A DNA stretch of 10,292 nucleotides from Acidobacteriota bacterium (GTDB lineage: Bacteria; Acidobacteriota; Vicinamibacteria; Vicinamibacterales; UBA2999): assembly GCA_020851835.1 (NCBI GenBank), contig JADZBZ010000004.1, forward strand, positions 1 to 10,292, given 5' to 3'. A model generated the notes under the pieces. The model was not told where the DNA came from, made no database searches, and saw only the letters and a program-made list of their open reading frames with translations. Both the position numbers and the translations under genes were made by a program. Positions within the stretch are counted from its first letter, which is position 1. Every line of letters begins with the position of its first letter. Shown one piece after another: positions 1 through 6,456 of the stretch.

Positions 1-2321
1 ACCACGCCCACGATGTTCTTGCCGATGTCGTGGACATCGCCCTTGACCGTGGCCAGCAGCACACGCCCCCGGGCGCCGCGGCCGGCAGCGGCTTTCTCGG
101 CGTCCATGAACGGCTCGAGATAGGCCACCGCGCGCTTCATGGCCCTGGCGCTCTTCACGACCTGGGGCAGGAACATCTTGCCGGCGCCGAAGAGGTCGCC
201 CACCACCTTCATGCCGTCCATCAGCGGCCCCTCGATGACCAGCAGCGGCCGCCCGTACTTGAGCCGGGCCTCCTCGGCGTCGACCTCGACGAAGTCGACC
301 ATGCCGTGCACCAGGGCGTGGCTCAGGCGCGCTTCGACGGGGCTCTGCCGCCACGCCAGGTCCGTCTCACGCTTCGACGCCGCCCCGCGGACGGTGTCGG
401 CGAAGGCCACCATCCGCTCGGTGGCGTCCGGACGGCGGTTGAAAATGATGTCTTCGACGTGCTCGAGCAGGGCCGGCGGGATGTCCTCGTACACGACGAG
501 CTGCCCCGCGTTGACGATGCCCATGTCGAGACCGGCCTTGATGGCGTGGAACAGGAAGGCCGAGTGGATGGCCTCGCGTACGACATCGTTGCCCCGGAAC
601 GAGAACGACAGGTTGCTGATGCCGCCGCTCACCTTGGCGCCGGGGCACGCGGCCTTGAGCTGCCGCGTCGCCTCGATGAAGCTCTTCGCGTAGTCGTTGT
701 GCTCGTCCAGGCCCGTCGCGATCGCCAGCACGTTGGGGTCGAAGATGATGTCGGCCGGCGCCACGCCGGCCTGCTCGATCAGCAGCCGATAGGCGCGCTG
801 GCAGATGGCGATCTTCCGCTCGACCGTATCGGCTTGACCCCGCTCGTCGAACGCCATCACAACCATGGCCGCGCCGAACCGGCGCACCAGGCGCGCCTTG
901 GCCAGGAAGTCGGCCTCGCCTTCCTTGAGGCTGATGGAGTTGACGATGGCCTTGCCCTGCACGCACTTGAGGCCCGCCTCGATCACCGACCACTTCGAGC
1001 TGTCGATCATGAAGGGCAGCCGTGCAATCTCAGGCTCGGTGCCGATGTAGTTCAGGAACGCGGTCATGCACGCCTCCGAGTCGAGCATGCCCTCGTCCAT
1101 GTTGACGTCGAGGATGTTCGCGCCACCGCGCACCTGATCGAGCGCTACCTCGACCGCGCCGGACCAGTCGCCGCCTCGTACCAGCCGGGCGAACTTGCGC
1201 GAGCCCGTGACATTGGTGCGTTCGCCGATCATCTGGAAGTTGGCGTCGGGTCGCAGCGTGAGCGTTTCGAGGCCGGCGTAGCGGGTGAGGACCTCGCCTG
1301 GATCGAGCGGCGCGGTGGGCCTGGGCTGAGGTGGCGGTAGCCCGTCGACCGCCTTCGCGATGGCCCTGATATGATCGGGCGTCGTGCCACAGCAGCCGCC
1401 GATGATGTTGACGAAGCCGCTCTCGGCGAAGTCGCGGATGAGCGCGGCGGTTTCCTCGGGCAGTTCGTCGTACTGGCCGAACGCATTCGGCAGCCCGGCG
1501 TTCGGATAGCAGGTGACGTAGCCGGTGGCGATGCGGGCGAGCTCGGCCAGGTAGGGACGCATCTCGCGCGCTCCGAGCGCGCAGTTGAGGCCCACGGAAA
1601 ATGGACGTGCGTGCTCGATCGACACGAAGAAGGCGTCGAGGGTCTGGCCCGACAGCGTGCGGCCGCTGCGATCCGTGATGGTGGCCGAGATCATCACCGG
1701 CACGCGCCGCCCGAGCGACTCGAACACCTCCTCGATGGCCACGATGGCCGCCTTCGCGTTCAGCGTGTCCACGATGGTTTCGACCAGTAGCAGATCGCAT
1801 CCGCCCTCGACGAGGCCGCGGGCCTGGTCGCGGTAGGCATCGCGCATCTGGTCGAAGGTGATCGACCGCCGCGCCGGGTTGTTCACGTCGGGCGAAATGG
1901 ACAGGACCTTGGTGGTGGGCCCCATGGCGCCGGCGACGAAGCGCGGTCGATCGGGCGTCCTGGCCGTCCACTCATCGGCAGCGCGGCGCGCCAGGCGCGC
2001 TGCGGCCACGTTGAGCTCGGCGGCAATCGCCTCGAGACCGTAGTCGGCCTGCGACACGGCGTTGGCGCTGAAGGTGTTGGTCTCGATGAGGTCGGCGCCC
2101 GCGGCCAGGTACTCCGCGTGGATGCCGGCCACCGCCTCGGGCCGTGACAGCACCAGCAGGTCGTTGTTGCCCCGCACGTCGTGCGGGTGGTTCGCGAATC
2201 GTGTACCGCGGAAGTCGGCCTCCGACAGCGAAAGGCGCTGCACCATCGTGCCCATGGCGCCGTCGAGCACCAGGATGCGCGTGGCGAGGGCGGCTTCGAG
2301 ACGGGCAATATCGGTCGGCAT
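1..2321 (-). CDS. metH: Cobalamin-dependent methionine synthase MetH (N-terminal 773 codons; 3' end outside window)
   Basis: Cytoplasmic enzyme that moves a methyl group from 5-methyltetrahydrofolate through cobalamin to homocysteine, making methionine. One uninterrupted minus-strand frame runs from ATG at 2321 to the window edge. Residues about 1-330 form the homocysteine-binding barrel; the zinc cysteines fall at C247 and the pair C310-C311 (GGCCGTT), the same numbers as in E. coli MetH. The pterin-binding domain begins near residue 360 (MIGERTNVTGS, M364) and includes GGISNLSFSFRGN. A helical cap follows, then the B12 motif GDVHDIGKN, whose H764 would be the cobalt ligand (H759 in E. coli). 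The remaining B12 domain and the reactivation domain lie beyond the left edge. The start is fixed by a one-base overlap (TGATG) with the upstream sahR stop codon, implying translational coupling. No frameshift or missing key residue is seen. Confidence 0.97.
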   Translation of the reverse strand, partial: MPTDIARLEAALATRILVLDGAMGTMVQRLSLSEADFRGTRFANHPHDVRGNNDLLVLSRPEAVAGIHAEYLAAGADLIETNTFSANAVSQADYGLEAIAAELNVAAARLARRAADEWTARTPDRPRFVAGAMGPTTKVLSISPDVNNPARRSITFDQMRDAYRDQARGLVEGGCDLLLVETIVDTLNAKAAIVAIEEVFESLGRRVPVMISATITDRSGRTLSGQTLDAFFVSIEHARPFSVGLNCALGAREMRPYLAELARIATGYVTCYPNAGLPNAFGQYDELPEETAALIRDFAESGFVNIIGGCCGTTPDHIRAIAKAVDGLPPPQPRPTAPLDPGEVLTRYAGLETLTLRPDANFQMIGERTNVTGSRKFARLVRGGDWSGAVEVALDQVRGGANILDVNMDEGMLDSEACMTAFLNYIGTEPEIARLPFMIDSSKWSVIEAGLKCVQGKAIVNSISLKEGEADFLAKARLVRRFGAAMVVMAFDERGQADTVERKIAICQRAYRLLIEQAGVAPADIIFDPNVLAIATGLDEHNDYAKSFIEATRQLKAACPGAKVSGGISNLSFSFRGNDVVREAIHSAFLFHAIKAGLDMGIVNAGQLVVYEDIPPALLEHVEDIIFNRRPDATERMVAFADTVRGAASKRETDLAWRQSPVEARLSHALVHGMVDFVEVDAEEARLKYGRPLLVIEGPLMDGMKVVGDLFGAGKMFLPQVVKSARAMKRAVAYLEPFMDAEKAAAGRGARGRVLLATVKGDVHDIGKNIVGV

Positions 2322-3277
2322 CAGGTTCGGGCCCTCCGGCGACGCGGTTTCGTGCCGCAGGCCAGCAGCACGACGAACGGGTCGCCTTGATTGCGTGCGC
2401 CCACGCGCACGCGGACATCGGTCAGGCCGGCTCCGGTGAGGAGCGCCTGAAGTTGTTCGTCGCCAAATCCCTGCCAGCGGTCGCCCAGCGCATCACGGAC
2501 CCAGCTCTCCTCATGCGACCTGAGGTCGAGCACGAGGACGCGGCCGCCCTCGCGCAGGATGCGCACGGCCTCGGCCACGGCGCGGGCGGGGTCGCCCGCA
2601 TGGTGCAGCGCCTGTGAGAGCAGCGCCACGTCCATGCAGTCGTCGTCGATGGGCACACGCTCGAGCTCGCCGCGCTTCCAGGTGACGTTCCTGATGTGCC
2701 GGCGGGTCGCCAGGGCGCGCGCGCGGGTGAGGACCTCGGCCGATCGGTCGACGGCCACCACTTTGTGCGCCCACTGCGCCGCCTCGAGCGACAGATAGCC
2801 CTCGCCGCACCCCAGGTCGGCCACGTCGAGGCTCGGCAGCAGGAAGCCGAGGGCCCGGGACCAGGCGGCCCAGCTCCGGCCCGGCACCAGTTGGCGGAGG
2901 TCGCGCGTGTCGAGACCGGCCCGGCGGTCGAAGTTCTCCCGGCGCACCCGCAGGACCTCCTGTAGCCGCGCCTCGTCGGCTTTGAGCGCGGCCGACCCCT
3001 CGGCCTCGTCGAACTGCGTCCGGAGCAGGGTCCACAAGGCGTTGCCGTCGGCCCGCAGGCCCGGCGAGAGCCGGTAGTACGTGTAGGAACCCTCGCGCTC
3101 TTCGGTCACCAGACCGGCGTCCTTGAGCAGACCGAGGTGGCGCGAGACGCCCGACTGGGCCAGCCCGAGGATCCCGGTGAGCTCGGTGACGTTGAAATGG
3201 TCGCGGGCCAGCACCCGCAGCAGCCGGAGGCGGGCGTCATCGCCGAGCAGGCGATAGAGCGCGGAGGCTCCAGTCAT
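2321..3277 (-). CDS. sahR: ArsR-family regulator fused to SAM-dependent methyltransferase domain, probable SAH-responsive repressor SahR
   Basis: Predicted 318-residue repressor of SAM-cycle genes. Residues about 5-75 are an ArsR winged helix: a helix around LLGDDARLRLLRVL, the helix-turn-helix VTELTGILGLAQSGVSRHL, and a wing at EEREGSYTYYRL. No ArsR metal-binding CxC is present. Residues about 145-300 are a class I methyltransferase fold, with motif I DLGCGEGYL (154-162), an acidic residue after the second strand (VVAVD, D177), and LSQALHHAGDP around 220-230. In the SahR family this domain binds S-adenosylhomocysteine as effector and the SAM-cycle genes, including metH, are targets. The metH gene starts inside this gene's stop codon, which fits autoregulated control of the operon. 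The frame stays open to 3439, but the fold begins right after the ATG at 3277 and the upstream extension looks non-homologous, so I chose 3277. No Shine-Dalgarno precedes it. Less likely alternative: an active methyltransferase with a DNA-binding domain. Confidence 0.85.
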   Translation of the reverse strand: MTGASALYRLLGDDARLRLLRVLARDHFNVTELTGILGLAQSGVSRHLGLLKDAGLVTEEREGSYTYYRLSPGLRADGNALWTLLRTQFDEAEGSAALKADEARLQEVLRVRRENFDRRAGLDTRDLRQLVPGRSWAAWSRALGFLLPSLDVADLGCGEGYLSLEAAQWAHKVVAVDRSAEVLTRARALATRRHIRNVTWKRGELERVPIDDDCMDVALLSQALHHAGDPARAVAEAVRILREGGRVLVLDLRSHEESWVRDALGDRWQGFGDEQLQALLTGAGLTDVRVRVGARNQGDPFVVLLACGTKPRRRRART

Positions 3278-3313
3278 ATCGATAAATCTAGATGAATGGA
3301 TGAAATCATGCAA
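3275..3313 (-). promoter_or_regulatory. Candidate sahR-metH promoter with overlapping palindromic operator
   Basis: This AT-rich island stands out from GC-rich surroundings. On the minus strand a weak -35 TTGCAT (3313-3308) is followed after 17 bases by -10 TAGATT (3290-3285). Two adjacent perfect 8-bp palindromes, TATCGATA (3277-3284) and ATCTAGAT (3286-3293), cover the -10 and touch the start codon. ATGA-AA-TCAT lies at 3300-3309 within the spacer. A repressor bound there would block polymerase, as expected for SahR autoregulation. A transcript starting 6-8 bases after the -10 would begin at or next to the ATG, which would be leaderless. The hexamer matches are modest (3/6 and 4/6), and the operator assignment is inferred from position and symmetry. 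Confidence 0.4.
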
Positions 3314-3319
3314 GGGCGA

Positions 3320-3349
3320 TTGCGCCCTGGGTAGTCGCCAGTGGATAAT
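3320..3349 (+). promoter_or_regulatory. Candidate promoter of the DUF349 gene
   Basis: TTGCGC (3320-3325) is followed after 18 bases by GATAAT (3344-3349), a 5/6 match to the sigma-70 -10 box. Initiation near 3356 would give a leader of about 135 nt before the ATG at 3493. The leader contains a perfect CCCCCGGGGG palindrome at 3463-3472 and no clear Shine-Dalgarno next to the start; the nearest GGAGAG is at 3445-3450. The -35 box lies only 6 bp from the divergent sahR -35 box, so the two promoters would be back to back. I see no recognisable riboswitch in the leader. Confidence 0.4.
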
Positions 3350-3492
3350 CGGGGGTCTGACTTCAACCTGAGTTCCGTGGCGGGACCGGGCCTCGTCGTG
3401 TCGTACGAGGTGCCTGGTCGGCGGGGCGAAACGTTTCATCTTCTGGAGAGGCCGCGTCCGACCCCCCGGGGGCCGGCGCTGTCTGAACGACC

Positions 3493-6369
3493 ATGGGCAT
3501 CCTCGACAAGCTTCGTCCGCAGTCCAAGCACACCCACACCGACCCCAACATCCGCATCGAAGCCGTCCACGAGATGACGGCCGACGATCAAGCCACGCTG
3601 GCCGCCCTGGCCAAGGATGACCCCGACGCCCGCGTTCGGCGGACGGCTGTGGCTCGGCTGACCGAGTCCGCCAGCCTGGCCGACATCGTCCGCAACGAGG
3701 CTGACGAGGGCGTGCGCGAATACGCGCTGGCGCAGCTGGTGGAGCGGGCGGGCAAGCACGACGCCGACCAGGCGTCGCCGGCGCTCACCGCGCTCATCGC
3801 ACTGGGGCGCGACCGGGAGCTCGGCCAGGTGGCCAAGGCCGCGGGCCCCGAGGCGCTGCGCCGGCAGGCCGTGGAGTCCATAGGCGATTCGAAGGTGCTC
3901 GGCAGCGTCGCCCGCCACGCCGCCGGAGCGGGCGCGCGGATGCTGGCGGTGAGCCGCCTCAGTGACGCCGCCGAACTCGAAGGCGTGGCCATCCGCGGTG
4001 ATCATGCCGATGCCGCCGTCGCCGCCGTCGACGCGCTGGCCTCACCGTCGGCCGATGTGCTCGCGCTCATCGCGCAGAAGGCTCGCACCAAAGCCGCGCA
4101 GAAGCGGGCGCGCGCGCTGGCGCGGCAGATGGAAGCGCCGGCGGTCCCGGACCGGCCCTCGGGTCCGGTCTACAAGGACGCCGATCAGGCCAGCGCCCGC
4201 GAGCTGGTTGCGAGGATGAAAGCGCTTGGAGAGGCCTCCGACCTCGCGGAGATGCGCGAGGGCTATGGCGCCGCGCGGGTGGCCTGGGTCGAGCTCAACG
4301 CCGACGCCGACATCGAGCCGGCGCTCGCCGACGCGTTCGAGGGGGTGTCGGCGTCGGTGCGAGACCGTATCACCGCCGACGACCTGGCCCGTCAGGAGGC
4401 CGAGCGCCAGCGCCAGGAGCGCGCGCGCGAACAGGCGGCGCGTGCGGAGGTGTGTGCCCGGGTCGAAGCCTTGCAGGGTGGCGCCCTGCCCGAGAGCCTG
4501 TCCGAGGCGCGCGCCACGTGGGAAGGTATGCCGCCCATGCCCGATTCCTGGGCCGCGGAACTCGAGCATCGGTTCGCGGAAGCCTGCCGCGCCGCCGAAA
4601 CGCGCCACGAGCGCCGGCTGCGCGCGCACGAGCTGGCCGAGCGCCTGCCGGAAGTGGTCACCGAGATGGAGGCCCTCTCGGGCGCCGAGCCCTACGCCGG
4701 GGTGCGCAGTCAGTGGTTCGCCCTCAGGAAGCAGTGGCAGGCTGCGGCGCGCGACGTGGAGATCGACGCCGAGATCTCGGCTCGGTACGAGCACGTGGCC
4801 GCGGTGCTCGAGACCAAGGAGCAGGCCCTGCGCGAGATCAAGGCCGGTGAGCAGCAGCAGAACGTGCAGCGCCTCCAGAGCCGGGTCGCCGAGCTCGAGG
4901 CGCGCGCCGCCGCCGAGTCGCTCACCCTCAAGGGTGCCGACGCGCTGTTGAAGGACGTGAAGCTGGCCGTCGGCACGATGGGACCGCTGCCGACCAGGCA
5001 GGACCGTGAAGACCTGACCGTCCGGCTCCAGGCCGTACGCACCAGTCTGGCACCCCGCATGCAGGAAATGCGCGAGTCCGAAGAGTGGAAGCGCTGGGCG
5101 AATGTCCAGGTCCAGGAAGAGCTGTGCTCGAAGATGGAGGCCCTGGTACTGGCGGCCGACACCGAGCCCGAGCCGGCGGCGGCCGAGATGAAGGTGCTTC
5201 AGGAGCGGTGGAAGCCCGTCGCGGCGGCGCCGCGTTCGCAGGCCACGGCCCTCTGGACGCGTTTCAAGACAGCCCAGGACCAGGTCTACGAGAAGTGCAA
5301 GGACGTCTTCGCCCAGCAGAACGCCGAGCGGGCCGAGAGCCTGAAGCGGAAGACCGCCCTCGCCGAGCGCGCCGAGGCACTGAGGGACTCGACCGACTGG
5401 GTGAAGACCGCCGAGGCCATCAAGCAGCTGCAGTCCGAGTGGAAGACGATCGGCCCGGTCACGCGGGGTCACGAGCGTGCCCTCTGGGAACGCTTCCGCG
5501 CGGCCTGCGACGTCTTTTTTACTCGCCGTCAGGACGACCTCAAACAGCGCAAGCACGACTGGACCGAGAACCTGCGCCGCAAGGAGGCGCTCGTCGCCGA
5601 GGCCGAGCAGCTCGCGCAGTCGTCCGAATGGGAGAAGGCCGCCGCGCGGATCAAGCAGCTGCAGGTCGAATGGAAGACCATCGGGCCCGTGAAACGAACC
5701 AAGTCGGAGGCCATCTGGCAGCGGTTTCGGGCGGCGTGCGACCTGTTCTTCGAGCGCTTCAAGAACCGCGACCAGGCGGCGCTGCAGGGCAAGGTCGCCG
5801 ACCGTGAGTCGGCCGTGGCGGAACTCGAAGCCCTGGTGCCGGCCGACGACGCGGTCGACGCGCCGATGCCGGCCGACCTCTTCGCCCACGTGCAGGCGGC
5901 CCGCGCGCGCTGGGTGCAGGGGCCCGAGCTGCCGCGCCACACGTTGACGCCGCTGGCCGACCGCGTGAACGAGTCGCTCCTCGAGCTGGTCACCCGCTGG
6001 CCCGAGGCCTTCGCCGGCACCGACCTCGATCCCGCCGCCACGCGCGAGCGGATGACCAAGCTCATTGCCAAGGTCGAAAAGCTCTTGCCAGCCGAGAGCG
6101 CCGAACCGGCCAAGAACCTCTCGCCGGCGGAGCTGCTCGCGCGCCAGTGGCGCGAGGCCCTGGCCGCCAACACCATGGGCGCCGGCGCGGCTCGTCAGGC
6201 CGAGGACGCCCGTCAGCGCGCGGCGGAGCAGGAAGTGCGCAGCGCGCAATCCGCCTGGAACCGCCTGGGCCCGCTGGCGAGCGAGGAACGCAAGCCGCTG
6301 CAGGAGCGGTTCGATCGCGCCGTGCGCAAGTTCTTCGAGATGAAGCGGCGATCGACGGCCCGAGTCTGA
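3493..6369 (+). CDS. DUF349 repeat protein with HEAT-like N-terminus, function unknown
   Basis: A 958-residue cytoplasmic protein with no signal peptide or membrane segment. Residues about 20-200 are alanine-rich helical repeats resembling HEAT (DDPDARVRRTAVARL, then DEGVREYALAQLVERAG and similar). Residues about 297-325 form a charged Q/E/R coiled coil, with further coiled coil around 430-480. At least three tandem DUF349 units follow, with the pattern (I/M)K-x-LQ-x(2)-W-K and then x-W-x-RF-x-A. Their key tryptophans W573, W650 and W727 are spaced exactly 77 residues apart. Looser copies appear near residues 245-290, 340-370 and at the C-terminus (SAWNRLGPL, W922). DUF349 has no established biochemical role that I can name. 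The start is firm: an in-frame TGA lies at 3484-3486 and the next ATG is at codon 28. The gene diverges from sahR and converges with speA, so it is probably transcribed alone. Confidence 0.9.
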   Translation: MGILDKLRPQSKHTHTDPNIRIEAVHEMTADDQATLAALAKDDPDARVRRTAVARLTESASLADIVRNEADEGVREYALAQLVERAGKHDADQASPALTALIALGRDRELGQVAKAAGPEALRRQAVESIGDSKVLGSVARHAAGAGARMLAVSRLSDAAELEGVAIRGDHADAAVAAVDALASPSADVLALIAQKARTKAAQKRARALARQMEAPAVPDRPSGPVYKDADQASARELVARMKALGEASDLAEMREGYGAARVAWVELNADADIEPALADAFEGVSASVRDRITADDLARQEAERQRQERAREQAARAEVCARVEALQGGALPESLSEARATWEGMPPMPDSWAAELEHRFAEACRAAETRHERRLRAHELAERLPEVVTEMEALSGAEPYAGVRSQWFALRKQWQAAARDVEIDAEISARYEHVAAVLETKEQALREIKAGEQQQNVQRLQSRVAELEARAAAESLTLKGADALLKDVKLAVGTMGPLPTRQDREDLTVRLQAVRTSLAPRMQEMRESEEWKRWANVQVQEELCSKMEALVLAADTEPEPAAAEMKVLQERWKPVAAAPRSQATALWTRFKTAQDQVYEKCKDVFAQQNAERAESLKRKTALAERAEALRDSTDWVKTAEAIKQLQSEWKTIGPVTRGHERALWERFRAACDVFFTRRQDDLKQRKHDWTENLRRKEALVAEAEQLAQSSEWEKAAARIKQLQVEWKTIGPVKRTKSEAIWQRFRAACDLFFERFKNRDQAALQGKVADRESAVAELEALVPADDAVDAPMPADLFAHVQAARARWVQGPELPRHTLTPLADRVNESLLELVTRWPEAFAGTDLDPAATRERMTKLIAKVEKLLPAESAEPAKNLSPAELLARQWREALAANTMGAGAARQAEDARQRAAEQEVRSAQSAWNRLGPLASEERKPLQERFDRAVRKFFEMKRRSTARV
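5158..5850 (+). repeat. Three tandem 231-bp units encoding DUF349 domains
   Basis: Three in-frame units of 231 bp (77 codons each) begin at about 5158, 5389 and 5620. Units 2 and 3 are the closest pair: both encode IKQLQ followed by EWKTIGPV, then W-x-RFRAACD-x-FF, and they are also similar at DNA level (for example ATCAAGCAGCTGCAG in both). Unit 1 is more diverged (VLQERWKPV, then LWTRFKTAQD). This fits intragenic duplication followed by divergence. Confidence 0.75.
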
Positions 6370-6427
6370 AACGCGCGGACTCTTGTCAGCCCTCCACCGG
6401 CGTGGCGCCCCGCGATGGGGACCAGGG

Positions 6428-6455
6428 GTGACCCGGCCGACGGCCGAAGCCTCAC
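6428..6455. terminator. Possible hairpin in the convergent gap between the DUF349 gene and speA
   Basis: The 87-bp gap 6370-6456 lies between two convergent stop codons. It holds CGGCC-GAC-GGCCG (6434-6446) flanked by GTGA (6428-6431) and TCAC (6452-6455), which could pair outside an asymmetric internal loop. A second small stem, CCCC-GCGAT-GGGG, lies at 6408-6420. Neither is followed by a T-run on either strand, so an intrinsic terminator is unproven and Rho-dependent ending is equally possible. Confidence 0.25.
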
Positions 6456-6456
6456 T

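Noticed and set aside
30..1340. Long plus-strand open frame of 436 codons opposite metH
   Set aside because: It is antisense to a clearly conserved MetH frame. Long antisense frames are common in GC-rich coding DNA, and its translation is low-complexity Arg/His/Leu-rich with no recognisable motif.
3278..3439. N-terminal extension of the sahR frame to 3439
   Set aside because: The extension crosses the AT-rich palindromic promoter-like region and the divergent promoter, and the ArsR fold starts just after the ATG at 3277.
3463..3472. CCCCCGGGGG palindrome as a terminator or operator
   Set aside because: It has no loop and no T-run, and short G/C palindromes are expected by chance at this base composition. 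It is mentioned only as part of the leader.
3356..3492. Possible SAM, SAH or cobalamin riboswitch near the methionine-cycle genes
   Set aside because: The leader in this interval belongs to the DUF349 gene, and I found no conserved riboswitch core in it. The sahR-metH leader appears too short to hold one.
4042..6249. Minus-strand open frame of 735 codons opposite the DUF349 gene
   Set aside because: It is a codon-bias shadow. The plus strand shows repeated conserved DUF349 units, while the antisense product is Leu/Gly/Arg-rich without domains.
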